Below are positions 20,060-31,339 of a stretch of 64,000 nucleotides of DNA, one piece after another. Position numbers and translations under genes: made by a program. Numbering within the stretch: position 1 is the stretch's first letter; each line of letters opens with the position of its first letter. Source of the stretch: Tiliqua scincoides (lineage: Eukaryota > Chordata > Lepidosauria > Squamata > Scincidae). Where the stretch lies: contig NC_089822.1 in the NCBI RefSeq assembly GCF_035046505.1, positions 263,697,024-263,761,023 on the forward strand. The letters run 5' to 3'. The notes beneath the pieces were generated by a model. The model had not been told where the DNA came from. It did not search any database and worked only from the letters and a program-made list of their open reading frames with translations.

Positions 20060-20395
20060 CTTTGGTTTTACTAAGGGCTCATTAACAACCTGGCTAAGGT
20101 CTGTGCCACCATTGAAGGAAGTGAGGGAGATGGCTGCAAGGAAGAGGGCCTTCTAGGTTGTGCTGCCCCGAAAGTGGAATTCCCTCCCCCTGCAATTAAG
20201 AACTTCTATCTTCCTGGAGACTTTAAGGATGGCATTTGATAGCTGTCATGGTGGGCTGGGATTTAACAAAATGTAATTTTAACTCTTTTTACAGTTTTAT
20301 TATTGTTTTTAATATTGTAAGCCACCTAGATTGCCCTCAGTGGCTGAACAATGGGCTATAAATTCTTTAAATAAATAAACAGATGAATATATTGA
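20060..20395 (+). repeat. L2-type LINE 3' end
   Basis: Contains GGAATTCCCTCCCCCTGCAA, TTTTTAATATTGTAAGCCAC and a terminal AAATAAATAAAC, typical of L2-like 3' ends. Confidence 0.6.
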
Positions 20396-20519
20396 ACTAA
20401 TGATAAAAGGATCACTAAAAGATCAATCAAAGGCAATCCCAGTACCATCTTCTGCAAGGTTTCTGCAAATACACAGAGATGAAGAGGGATGCTCATCTTG
20501 TCCTATTCAATAGAACAGA

Positions 20520-20755
20520 TAGCCCAATCCTATTGGTCACTATGGACTCAGACCTGGAAGATCCAGGTTCAAATCCCCCCTCATCCATGAAGCTTCTTGG
20601 GTGACCTTGGGCCAGTCACTTTCTCTCAGCCTCACCTACCTCACAGGGTTGTTGTGAGGAAAAAAGGAGGGGACCAGCCATGTACACTGCCCTGAGCTCT
20701 TTGGTAGAAGGGTGGTATAAAAATGAATGAATGAATATATAAATAAAGCTGGTGC
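20520..20755 (+). repeat. MIR-like CORE-SINE
   Basis: A tRNA-like B box (GGTTCAAATCCC) is followed by the CORE-type GACCTTGGGCCAGTCAC and CTACCTCACAGGGTTGTTGT and an AAATAAA end. Related copies are at 21805-21980 and 46495-46640. Confidence 0.75.
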
Positions 20756-21329
20756 AACAATAGCTGTGCCAATGCTAGCCATCCCAAATGTGCCGTAAAA
20801 CACATTTGAGATAAGGAGCGTGGATAGAAGGCCTGCAGTGTTCTGCCAGTGCTGAATCCAGAGCTGCAATTACTGGCGCTGGTGAGTACAGCGCTGAAAA
20901 GAGCAGGTGTGGAGAAGGGTAGAATGGAGATGGGAAGTGAGTGTAGCAAGGTGGGGGAAGGATGGAATGGGGGTGGAGCAGGCACGGGAGAGGGGCAGGG
21001 TCAGTGGAGGAGTCCTGCCATACCCTAACCCCTTTCCCGGGTCTAAAAGCCTTACATAGGGCTTCTGGGACTTGCGCCAGCAAATGTTCTTCTACCCCAA
21101 GGACACCTCCAGCCTGCTCAGTTCCAACACTGCATGGGCCTTGTGGTCCCACTGCACCTGCACTGGATAGGACTGGGCTGTGAATCTGTTCCTGCTAACT
21201 ATGTATCAGGAAATCTGAGCCATGTATTTCTGGCAGAGAAGGAACACTGATGGGAGTGTCTTCCTGAAGGAACCCAGATATCGTCCCATGTTGCAAGAAG
21301 AACCCCAGAATTCCACTCCAACCCCTTAT

Positions 21330-21354
21330 CTGAGCCTTGGCTTGGGAATCTCTC
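21330..21354 (-). pseudogene. Gene B KRAB-B exon remnant
   Basis: Only about 25 nt of the 3' end of the exon survive, followed by an intron clearly homologous to gene A (GGAGTGGAATTCT). The donor reads CAG|ATAAGG instead of CAG|GTAAGG. Upstream, sequence homologous to the gene A intron near 5300 joins directly, so a deletion of roughly 150 nt removed the acceptor and most of the exon. Confidence 0.65.
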
Positions 21355-21804
21355 AAAACAAAAACATTCATGGATTCCTAACGTTATGTATTGCATCCTT
21401 TTTTTCTACCATGCAATAAATCAATAAGATGTGAACTGATAGATCGAATGCATTGCTCCTAAATAAACCTTTTCCTTTGGAGAAAGCCCGCCCCCCCCCT
21501 CTAAATTCCTCTTCTCCCCAAGATTCCACTGGGGCAAGTTAACACTTTAAAAATGAATGTTATTCCTCATATCGTATATGTGTTACAAGATACAACTTTT
21601 AAACACTCGAAGATTTGGATGTCCAGATCTTAGCTTATATCATCAGGTATATCTTTTTTCCTCCACTCATCATTGGGATTGCCTCTCAAATCCTGACAAG
21701 CCTTCTTGGGCCATTCTTAAACTCTTCTTAAATGGTCCACATGGGTTGAAAGGGACGGAGCGTCACCTCCAATCTTTTCATTTAGAAAAGACTGGAACAC
21801 CCAA

Positions 21805-21980
21805 GAGTCAAATCCCTGCTCAGCTACGAAGCTTTCTAGGTGACCTTGGGCCAGTCACTATCTCTCAGCCCCACCTACCTCACAGGGTTGTTGTGAGGAC
21901 AAATGGAGGGAAGGAGCTATGTTCACTGCCCTGAGCTTCTTGGAGAAAGGGCGGTATGGAAATGTGAAAAAGAAATAAAA
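21805..21980 (+). repeat. MIR-like CORE-SINE
   Basis: GTCAAATCCCTGCTCAGC, then GACCTTGGGCCAGTCACT and the CACAGGGTTGTTGTGAGG core. Confidence 0.75.
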
Positions 21981-22434
21981 GTTATTTCATTCTTCAGCTT
22001 CACAGAGTCTTCACAGGTGTTGTTCACTGCAGAATTAGTCATCAACAATCCTAAAACACCTCAGAAAGAGGAAACGGTTGCCATGCATAACAATCTGAGA
22101 TGCAAAGGAGGCAGACGTGTGAATGAGAGGTGAAGAAGCAGAGAAAGAAAGGAGGAAAAATCAGTAGAAAGAACGTTCCAGAAAACGTTCTGGAACCAAT
22201 GGATCTTCTTGGCTGCAACTCATCCATCCACAGTTCCTTTACCTCTCCATCACTTGATGGATATTTTAGTCATTACATGTTTGTGTCAAAAACTAATTTC
22301 TGTCTTGCTTCATATATGCATATAAATGTACTATTCAGGAAAGGATCTATAGGCATATCTCAAATTTTAAATATGAGAACTATTTGGGCAATAGGTTTCT
22401 GGATTTACTGGAGCTGAGCAGAGCAGGTCCTTAC

Positions 22435-22558
22435 CCAGGGAATCCACATTTTCATCCTCCTCCTGCAGAACCTTCCAGAACATGGTCTGTTGGCTTGACT
22501 GCATCGGTGTCTGCTCCACCACGTGCAAAGTCCCACCAGTCTTACTGGGGTTTGTCAC
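22435..22558 (-). CDS. Gene B KRAB-A-like exon
   Basis: The 124-nt exon has acceptor CTACAG|GTGA and donor CTGG|GTAAGG. It encodes VVEQTPMQSSQQTMFWKVLQ and EEDENVDSL, matching gene A 5474-5597. The W of the EW pair is replaced by Q. The exon itself is open, but neighbouring exons are broken. Confidence 0.7.
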
Positions 22559-22617
22559 CTGTAGGAAATAAGAAAACATCCCCACCCTAACTTCAAAATG
22601 TGTTGCACATGTGTTAA

Positions 22618-23700
22618 CATAAGAACATAAGAACAGCCCCACTGGATCAGGCCATAGGCCCATCTAGTCCAGCTTCCTGTATCTCACAGCGGCCCACCAA
22701 ATGCCCCAGGGAGCACACCAGATAACAAGAGACCTCATCCTGGTGCCCTCCCCTACATCTGGCATTCTGACTTAACCCATTCCTAAAATCAGGAGGTTGC
22801 GCATACACATCATGGCTTGTACCCCATAATGGATTTTTCCTCCAGAAACTCGTCCAATCCCCTTTTAAAGGCGTCTAGGCTAGACGCCAGCACCACATCC
22901 TGTGGCAAGGAGTTCCACAGACCGACCACGCGCTGAGTAAAGAAATATTTTCTTTTGTCTGTCCTAACTCTCCCAACACTCAATTTTAGTGGATGTCCCC
23001 TGGTTCTGGTATTATGTGAGAGTGTAAAGAGCATCTCCCTATCCACTGTATCCTTCCCATGCATAATTTTGTATCTCTCAATCATGTCCCCCCTCAAGCG
23101 TCTCTTTTCTAGGCTGAAGAGGCCCAAACGCCGTAGCCTTTTCTCATAAGGAAGGTGCCCCAGCCCCGTAATCATCTTAGTCGCTCTCTTTTGCACCTTT
23201 TCCATTTCCACTATGTCTTTTTTGAGATGCGGCGACCAGAACTGGACACAATACTCCAGGTGTGGCCTTACCATAGATTTGTACAACGGCATTATAATAC
23301 TAGCCGTTTTGTTCTCAATACCCTTCCTAATGATCCCAAGCATAGAATTGGCCTTCTTCACTGCCGCCGCACATTGGGTCGACACTTTCATCGACCTGTC
23401 CACCACCACCCCAAGATCTCTCTCCTGATCTGTCGCAGACAGCTCAGAACCCATCAGCCTATATCTAAAGTTTTGATTTTTTGCCCCAATGTGCATGACT
23501 TTACACTTACTGACATTGAAGCGCATCTGCCATTTTGCTGCCCATTCTGCCAGTCTGGAGAGATCCTTCTGGAGCTCCTCACAATCGCTTCTGGTCTTTA
23601 CCACTCGGAAAAGTTTGGTGTCGTCTGCAAACTTAGCCACTTCACTGCTCAACCCTGTCTCCAGGTCATTTATGAAGAGGTTGAAAAGCATTTATGAAGA
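22618..23700 (-). mobile_element. CR1 LINE, 5'-truncated, long open RT frame
   Basis: Minus strand is open from 23691 to 22810 (293 codons) from [20 protein letters not shown] to the C-terminus FLEEKSIMGYKP, followed by the tail to 22618. It is one of the best-preserved copies, but the endonuclease and most of the RT are missing. At the truncation point a segment of about 22 bp is duplicated (23690-23725). Confidence 0.9.
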
Positions 23701-24261
23701 GGTTGAAAAGAGGTTGAAAAGTGTTCCATGTGGTTATGTCATTAAGAGGCAGTCCCATGGGATCCACTCATGGATATGGGTGTCCCAGGTGGTGGGATGC
23801 TTGCAAGACATCTCACACCACAGGTCACTTCCCCAAGTCTCACCCTCATCCTGCTTACCGCACATGGCTGGAGATCAGCTCCTGCCTGCTATAGTTATGC
23901 TTCCCTACAGTATAGGCTTCCCCAGTGGCCCATCATGCACACTGATTTAAAAGCAAATAGAGTGTTTATTCCTTTGCGTAAAGATATCAAAGAAAACCTC
24001 CAATATCTTACCGAGAGTTCAGAAAGGCAGGCTGTGCACCATTATGGAGCCTTAAATGTCTACATGTGTGTCTTCACAGCTGTGTACTTGAAACAAGATC
24101 AATTTGCCTGACCAGTGTAATATTTAGAAAACCAAAGAATGGTGACTCTAGTAGTGCTCTGGCATCTCACCCAAGAGACAAAGATTTCCTTAGAGATTCC
24201 ACAAAATCAGAGCTGTTTCCAGGGACTCCTCCAAATCTCCTGGCTCCTATGGCAGAGTGCC

Positions 24262-24835
24262 AAATGAAGAGAGTGACTAAGATGATTACGGGGCTGGGGC
24301 ACCTTCCTTATGAGGAAAGGCTACGGCGTTTGGGCCTCTTCAGCCTAGAAAAGAGACGCCTGAGGGGGGACATGATTGAGACATACAAAATTATGCAGGG
24401 GATGGACAGAGTGGATAGGGAGATGCTCTTTACACTCTCACATAATACCAGAACCAGGGGACATCCACTCAAATTGAGTGTTGGGCGGGTTAGGACAGAC
24501 AAAAGAAAATATTTCTTTACTCAGCGTGTGGTCGGTCTGTGGAACTCCTTGCCACAGGATGTGGTGCTGGTGTCTAGCCTAGACGCCTTTAAAAGGGGAT
24601 TGGACAAGTTTCTGGAGGAAAAATCCATTACGGGTTACAAGCCATGATGTGTATGTGCAACCTCCTGATTTTAGAAATGGGTTATGTCAGAATGCCAGAT
24701 GCAAGGGAGGGCACCAGGATGAGGTTTCTCGTTATCTGGTGTGCTCCTTGGGGCATTTGGTGGGCCGCTGTGAGATACAGGAAGCTGGACTAGATGGGCC
24801 TATGGCCTGATCCAGTGGGGCTGTTCTTATGTTTC
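24262..24835 (+). repeat. CR1 LINE 3' part
   Basis: Encodes VTKMITGLGHLPYEERLRRL to FLEEKSITGYKP in one frame, then the full tail ending TTCTTATGTTTC. Confidence 0.88.
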
Positions 24836-24846
24836 ATTACTGGTAA

Positions 24847-25193
24847 CACAGGCCTACAAAATTGAGGGTCAGAAAAGTTTTTCCCAAACTTAATGGTGGT
24901 TTGATATGAATTTGGGGTGCTGATTCCAAAAATGGCATCTGTTTCGCCCTATCACGTCTAGTTTTGGAGATATAGTATAGCCTCTTTAGTGAATGGTTCA
25001 ATCAGCTTCCTTATGTGGAAGCCATGGTGTAGGCTTCCTCATGAGGAAGCTGCTTGAACCATTCACTAAAGAGGCTATGCAGTGTCTCCAAAACTAGACA
25101 GGGCAAAACATATGCCATTTTTGGAATCAGCACCCCAAATATACCCAGGAATTGGTGTAACGCTTAAGGAAGCAAAATTTGTGTTGGCCTGTG
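24847..25193. mobile_element. Palindromic Harbinger-type MITE, copy 1
   Basis: Ends CACAGGCC / GGCCTGTG, with nearly the whole element an inverted repeat (GGGGTGCTGATTCCAAAAAT left, mirrored right). The 3-bp flanks are TAA on both sides, the TWA duplication typical of PIF/Harbinger. A second copy is at 41425-41765. Confidence 0.75.
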
Positions 25194-25425
25194 TAATGTG
25201 TTAGATCTGCTCCTCCCATTCCCTCGACTGGAAATTGAAGAGGACTATGGAGCAGAAGAGGCCCAGGAGGCAAGTGGATGGATGGAGGTGGACGCTGTCC
25301 ACTGATCTGTTACCCAAGGCAAACACCTCAGTTGGCCCATGATGGATCAGCCCCGGTTACCTCCGACAAAGGAACATTGGATGCCACTTGGTTCACGTGT
25401 CTGTCCCAGCCCTACAGAAACCAAC

Positions 25426-25522
25426 CTGGTCCAGCTGGACACCAAGAACTTTCCTCAACTCAGTTTCAGCCATGTCCTGACCTTCTGGAGGAAGCAATGC
25501 AGTTGGACATACGATTCAATGC
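25426..25522 (-). pseudogene. Gene B short exon, frameshifted
   Basis: The exon is homologous to gene A 10381-10478 but 97 nt long. One base is missing near its 5' end, so the LPPEGQDMAETEL motif falls out of frame and the joined frame meets a TGA. Its splice sites (CACAG|GC and CCAG|GTTGG) are kept. Confidence 0.65.
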
Positions 25523-25935
25523 CTGTGAGGGATAGAAGGGACATTTTAAAGAGATGAAGGATTGGTCCACCTGTTCATCCTTAGAGGTGGCCAGAGGCAA
25601 AGCAGGGCAAATTCCTGTCCCTTGAACACTTGTGTACAAGCGGGTACAGAGTCTCTGTCATCCCAAGGGCAAGGAAATCTGCCCTTGCTAAAATTCCCTC
25701 TATCCCGACCACTATCACCCTTATGGATTACTAGACCTGGCAAGTGGAGGGTGAGCAGAAGGACTATAACTTGGGCAGAAGAGGGACATTTCACAGGTGC
25801 CTTCTTGCCCTCTGCACCCTCACTTGAATCATCCCAAACTCCCACATGACTGCTAAAGGTGCAGGACTTTGACCTCCTTTGACATTTTGTTACCTCCATC
25901 ATGACAGCACTGAGGGTCACAGGCTAAACTCTTAC

Positions 25936-26077
25936 CTGGCACAGTGACCTCCCCATTGGCATTCTGTTGGGTGCCTCTGAATCTCTCTGCTTGCTCTGTG
26001 GAGATCTCCTCCTGCACCGTGCCCAGGAATTCCTTGTTTGCCTCCAGGGGCCCCAAAGCCCACTCCTGCATTGGCTC
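25936..26077 (-). CDS. Gene B linker exon
   Basis: The 142-nt exon has acceptor CTTCAG|GAG and donor CCAG|GTAAGA. It encodes EPMQEWALGPLEANKEFLG through NANGEVTVP, the counterpart of gene A 10887-11028, and is open. Confidence 0.7.
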
Positions 26078-26121
26078 CTGAAGCAGTGAAGAGAACTGCA
26101 CTCAGAACACAGGGACTACAG

Positions 26122-26321
26122 AAGCAATTTTCAACCTTTATAATCTCTTGCACACTGGCAAGGCATTAAAATTGTCAAGGCACACCATCAGTTTTTTGAC
26201 AATTGACAAGGCACACCACACTGCTTGGGGGGGCTCACATCCTCCAACAGCCCTACTAGTAAATGACCGTCCCCCAAACTCCACGGCACACCTGTGGGCC
26301 ATTCATGGTTGAAAATCACTG
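26122..26321. mobile_element. hAT MITE with perfect 8-bp target duplication
   Basis: Ends AAGCAATTTTCAACC and CAGTGATTTTCAACC, flanked by GACTACAG at 26114-26121 and 26322-26329. Confidence 0.85.
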
Positions 26322-27103
26322 GACTACAGACAAGAGACAAGTCCTGCTCTCGTACATCCTATTCCCTTTGGTGCGTAATTCCAGATGTGGTTTGTGACAA
26401 ATAAATTTTTCAATAGCTTTCAAGATACCTTGCGACTGGGGCAACTATGCTACTATCAGTCCAGCCTTTTGCAAGTCTGCTCAGAAGTTAGTCCCATTCT
26501 ATTCAATGTGGCATACTCTTAGGTAAGTGTGCATAGGACTGCAGCCTAAGAGAACCAAGTAAAGTGGCCAAGTGTTTTTCTCATTCACAACTTGGGGACA
26601 ATTAAGACTGACAGCGCAGTTTCAGTGCTCCTTCAGTACTGCGATTTATATTTGGGGTAAAGCTATGCCTGTGGATTTTCTACCCTGTTGCGCTTAAAGG
26701 CACAGGAAAATGACAACATAAATTTCCCTTGCAGGATAATTTTGAATCTAACAGTCCAACTTTATTGGCAACCAGCAACACCAGAACTAAGCTGCACCTG
26801 CCAAAATTCCCTCTTCTATTGCAATGGTTAAAGGTATAGGCACTGTGTCCTCCATTGTATCTGGTCACCCTGTCTACCCTCCCCCCATGGTAGGTAGCGC
26901 ACACGGCTTCAGCCTGAGGAGTATAGGATTGGGTTGTAAGCGTGTCACTCTGTCCACATTTACCCAGAAGTAAGACCCACGAAGGTCAATGGGACTTACA
27001 CCTAGGCAACTGTGTATAGAATTGCATACTCACTTGGATGTGTTCTTGAAAGGACGACATATGCTGAAAAGTTTTTGAGAAACAGAAAACCAACAGGATA
27101 GAT

Positions 27104-27441
27104 CATTGGTGTCAAACAGAAGGCCCGGGGGCCGGATGCGGCCCACAGAAGCTTTTTATCCGACCCTCAGGCTCTCAGCTGCTGAGCAGTACTGAGGTGT
27201 TACTGCTAAAAGGGCAGCCCCATGAAAATTGGGCTCTGCCATATCTTGAAATATGATAAAGATTTGCATGTTTTCTGTTATGTCATTTGAAGTTAATGAA
27301 TTCCTAAGTGAGAAAAAGTGCTATTTTTGGTTTTGAGTTGTTTAATGACATCACTTCCTGCCTAATGACATCACTTCTGGCCCTCAGCAGGCATCATGAA
27401 TGCCATTCGGTCCTTGGTATGAAACGAGTTTGACACCCCTG
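27104..27441. mobile_element. hAT MITE with perfect 8-bp target duplication
   Basis: Ends CATTGGTGTCAAAC and CAGGGGTGTCAAAC, flanked by GGATAGAT at 27096-27103 and 27442-27449. Length 338 bp. Confidence 0.88.
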
Positions 27442-27577
27442 GGATAGATAGTATCAAAACATCTGCTGGAATATTAAAAATGATAATCAATCATATAGAG
27501 TTTGGAGTAGAGGAGTTTGAAAACGGTGTTGTTTTCCTTACTCAGAAGTAAGCCCATTGTGTTCAGAAGGACTTACA

Positions 27578-27665
27578 GCCCAATCCTAGGCATGTTTACT
27601 TAGAAGTAAGTCTCATTAGAGTAAATGGGGCTTACTCCCAGGTAAGTGTGGATGGGATTGTAGCC
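27578..27665. repeat. Short palindromic MITE
   Basis: CAATCCTAGGCATGTTTACT at the left and TGGATGGGATTGTAGCCC at the right. Confidence 0.7.
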
Positions 27666-27804
27666 CTTGGCTGAAATCCTATCCTGCTCACTGGAAACAA
27701 ACACCTCTCTCAATAATGATTCATTTTCGACATCACTCCAGTTGTTCTTGGATCTGAATATTTTCTTTCCTTTTCTACACAAGCAGGACCACTAAATACA
27801 TATA

Positions 27805-27995
27805 CAGTAGAACCTCCAAAGTTGACCACCTCTCTATAATGACCACCTCCTTAAGTTGACCTAATTTTCTAGAGCCTTGGGTTTTTCTAGACCTAATTTT
27901 CTATAGCCTTTTTTTTGTGTGCATATGTTGACCACCTCCCTATGTTGACCAATTCCTCCAGTCCCTTGGGTTGTCAACTTAAAGAGGTTCTACTG
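27805..27995. mobile_element. Tigger/pogo-type MITE
   Basis: Ends CAGTAGAACCTCCAAAGTTG and CAGTAGAACCTCTTTAAGTT (complement), flanked by TA. It is the short form of the element at 6510-7729. Confidence 0.8.
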
Positions 27996-28348
27996 TAAAT
28001 CCAAAAACATATTTTTTTGGTATCCAACACAAAGGTTAAATCTTGTTTAAATGTACTCAGTCAATGTGAGCCACTTGAAATGATACAAAGAAGGATAGTC
28101 TTCCGAATGTCCTCCAGTTAGAGATTTATTAATATGTAGCTTGAACATCTTTTGTCTGCTTGCAGAGATGCTTTTGTGGAAAAAAATAATGTTCAGTGAC
28201 TAAAGTTGGGATTGTCAGGAGGGTTTTGGCCTTGCCTACCTGAAATCCATTCTCTCCAGTTGTAGCTGTGGACTGGCAGATGTTCCAAACAACCCACCCC
28301 ACATTCTGTACCCTGTTGGAATCTTGGAATTGAATACCAACACCTCAC

Positions 28349-29072
28349 CTGCCATGTCCCTGTGTCGGACTCCCTCTGGCTCAGCAAGAAATCCTCCAGC
28401 AGGGCCACAGCCTGGGCACAGTCGTCCGGCCCTCCAGCCTGGATCCAGCTCTGGATGTCCACCGGCAGGCTGGCCAGGAACTGCTCCAGGATCAGCAGCT
28501 CCAGGATCTGCTCCTTCGTGTGCCTCTCTGGCTTCAGCCACTGGCAGCAAAGCTCCTGCAGCTGGTTGTACATCCTTCGCGGGTCTCCTAGCTGCTGACA
28601 GCAGAACTGCCGGAAGTGCTGGCGCTGCACCTCCCTTCTCAGGGCATCTCCTCTCAAGATGGTGGCCTTCACCTTCCCATAGTCCTCCTTGTCTCTGGCT
28701 GCCAGGAGGCTGAAGGCCTGCTGGGCTTCTCCACTCAGGGCGGGCAGGAGCCGAGCCACCCACTCTCCTCGGGGCCACCTACAGGCTGCAGCCACTTGCT
28801 CAAAGGAGGCCAGGAAGGCCTTGGCATCTTCCCAGGGTGTGTCCTCTGACAACTGGTGCATCTCCCATGTGGAGTGAGGGGCTTCCAGGGTCTTGAGGAA
28901 CTCCTGCCACTGGGCTTCCCAGCGCTGCTCCATCTCCCTGCCTGGCTCCTCTTGGCCCTCTTGTGACTCCATCACAGCTTCAGGCTGGTCTCTGTCAGCC
29001 CCTCCAGATCCCTCTGCTGCTTGTGGACCTTCAGATGTTTGCTCATTCATGGCTTCAGTACTAGCTCCTCTC
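28349..29072 (-). CDS. Gene B SCAN exon, intact
   Basis: The acceptor is TTGTAG|GAG and the donor CAG|GTGAGG. The ATG at 29050-29048 begins MNEQTSEGPQ. A capsid-N-lobe-like segment ([15 protein letters not shown]) and a SCAN core (FRQFCCQQLGDPRRMY, LPVDIQSWIQ) follow. The frame is open to the donor and close to gene A. It could encode a SCAN dimerisation module. Confidence 0.85.
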
Positions 29073-29082
29073 CTACAAGTTG

Positions 29083-30819
29083 GGAATCAGAGACTTGGGA
29101 TGGCCTTCTGGAGAAGGGAATTCAGGCAAACACCTTTTCTCTCCACTCCCTGAACTTGCTTGAAGGGGAGAAGGAGGAAATGACCCAACTTCTGTGGTCC
29201 TGGCTAGTCTTCTTCTCCTCCCAAAAAGGATGGCTCAGGTGAATGAGATTTACATGTCAACAAAAGAGCTGCAACTGTAGGAGGTCCCCAGCAATCCAAG
29301 GCCATTGCCTGGAGGTATTACTGAGCTGAAAGGAGAGTTTCCTCCTGAGCTAAAGACAGACATAGTGGAACCTTTAAAACACAACCCTGCAGGCAGCTCA
29401 TAGCAATCTTGAAATTAATAAATTATATGTAATAAATTAAATGTAATACACTGTTTAAATTAACCATATGAACTCAATATATGAGTGTTTTTAGCTTTCA
29501 TTTTGTCATGTCTTACATTTTTCTTGGATGTCCTACATTTTTGGGGTGCCTTGTCCTCTTCTAGAGTTTTGACATCTGGTAACCCTGTTTATTACATATA
29601 GGCTGCAATCCAATCCACACTTACCAGGGAGTAAGGCCCATGGGACTTACTTCTGAGTAGACATGCATAGGATAGGGCTCATAATTTATTAATTCCAAGG
29701 CTATGCACTGCCTGCAGGGGCTGCTCACAAGGAAAAGGAGGGCATTTAAGTTCTTTTCCAGGACATGAGGCTAAAAAAGTGGACATGTGCTAGAAAAAGA
29801 GGACCTCTGGTCCCCCTGCCCAAGGGTGATTGCAGTTTCCTGGAGGGGCAAACAGGGGAAGGGGCAATGGATGTGAAGGTCACTTCCTGACTCATGTGGC
29901 TTCTCCTGCCCACTTGCCCAAGGTTAGCAGCCCCTTCTGGGTGTGGGGCTGAGTTCAAAGCTGGCTGGGGGTGGGGGGAAAGGGAGTCCCAGGGCTGCAG
30001 GGGGAGGAAATGGTAATAGAGAAGGAAAGTGGAGGTGGGGAGCGGAGCCTAGTGGGGGGAAAGTGAATGAGGAGGCAGCAAGGAGCTTTCCTTCCCCCCA
30101 TCCTCCACTGCTTGCTAAGCATTTGCTAACCAGTTCTGGCATAACCAGTGATACAAGGTATAAAGGACTGCTAGTTATGCTATATGCTTACCTGAAATGT
30201 AAACAGCACGGTCCATCTCTGAATGTTCAACTAGAGCAAAAAAAATGGTTTCGGTTTTTAAAATGGTTTTGGTTTTTTCAAAGTCAAGGGTTTGGCAAGA
30301 CTTGGCCGCGTGCCAAGTTCTCTGCAGAACAATGTCGCTACATTGAATGAATAGGTCTTTGTTTTAACTAGAAGAGGAAAAAAAATGAGTTTGTGCTTTT
30401 ACAATCGGTCTGTCTCGCTTCTTACCACACAGGCTCAGTATCATTGCTTTAAGCAGTTTTCCTTATATTTCTTGTTCTTCATTTTGAAACCAGTTTTGGT
30501 GCATACACAAGTGTGACTAGCATATAGGGGCTGCTTCAGTGCAGATCACGGTGCTGATCCAAGGACTGATTTGGGTCTCAGTTTTCTCCTCCTTCCTTCT
30601 TTCCCCAGGTTCAGAGAATAAAAGCCCCAAAATGACATTCCCCTCCCCAAATGCCCCACAAAGGCCCCAGAAGGGCCCTGCTGGTTCCCCTCCCTGCCTT
30701 CTGAGTCCAGAAATCCCATCCCCCCCCACTCCCAGAAGAGAAGGGGGCCAAACAGGAAGTGTGGAGGAGGAGTAGGGGCAAACAGGAAGTGGGCATGTGG
30801 AGGACAGAGAGCCCTGGAG
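29083..30819. other. Upstream region of gene B without recognised genes
   Basis: Contains a short palindromic MITE (29601-29682), an hAT terminus GACATCTGGTAACCCTG near 29570-29587, and unclassified sequence. No ORF with family resemblance was found. Confidence 0.4.
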
Positions 30820-31330
30820 CCACTCTAGGCACCGCGCTCATCTCCTCCAGCCACCTGGAGATGCTCTAGGCAGCCTTGCTCCTCTCCTCTCCTCATCCCC
30901 CCCTTGGCTGCTCCCTCCGTGCTGCGCCCTGCTGAGGTTACTGTGTGATGCGAGCAGGTGGGCTGCAGGTCGCGTGACAGCGTTCTTGGCGCGCGCGAAG
31001 GCTGCCTCCCTCTGGTTGGCTGGGAGCCGATTTGCATGTTCGGAGGAGGCAGCCAATGAGCGCATGGGAGGAGGGCGCGAGGCCCCGCTCTGCAGGGACA
31101 GCCCCGCCCGAGGCGGAGTTAAGGAGGGGCTGGGAGGAGCCACTGGAGGCGGGGAGAAGGTGGCTCTGTGTGAGTTTCCACCTGGAGCCCTCCCAGTAGC
31201 CGCCTTGGCAGGACCTGCGCGTTCGAGTCCCGTGACGTCCCCCTGGCTGGGCTGCAAACCCTCAGCGCCCCAGTCCCGTTGCGAGCTGGAGCCCAGTGAG
31301 AGCCTGGCAGAGGGCCCTCCCCGCTGCCCA
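30820..31330. promoter_or_regulatory. CpG-rich block, possible gene B promoter
   Basis: A GC-rich, CpG-bearing stretch lies about 1.8 kb upstream of the gene B SCAN exon, the same relative placement as the CpG islands of genes A and C. No clear donor for a first exon was found on the minus strand. Confidence 0.4.
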
Positions 31331-31339
31331 CGCCCCTTT

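Larger units (their letters stand above)
18907..29072 (-). pseudogene. Gene B: tandem duplicate of gene A, largely decayed
   Basis: Exon order and sequence match gene A: SCAN 29072-28349, linker 26077-25936, short exon 25522-25426, KRAB-A 22558-22435, KRAB-B remnant near 21354-21330, finger exon 19679-18907. The downstream flank also matches (about 18380-18640 versus 1905-2165). The short exon is 97 nt against 98 in A and shifts into a stop. The KRAB-B exon has lost its 5' part and its donor reads AT instead of GT. The finger exon keeps three complete fingers, then degenerates. The full protein cannot be made, but the intact SCAN and linker exons could still yield a SCAN-only product. Confidence 0.8.

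Noticed and set aside
20520-20755. A tRNA gene
   Set aside because: Only a B-box-like motif is present, followed by a CORE-SINE body; no cloverleaf can be drawn.
28236-28877. Other open frames across the SCAN exon of gene B (and equivalents in A and C)
   Set aside because: Antisense or shifted frames of a GC-rich conserved exon.
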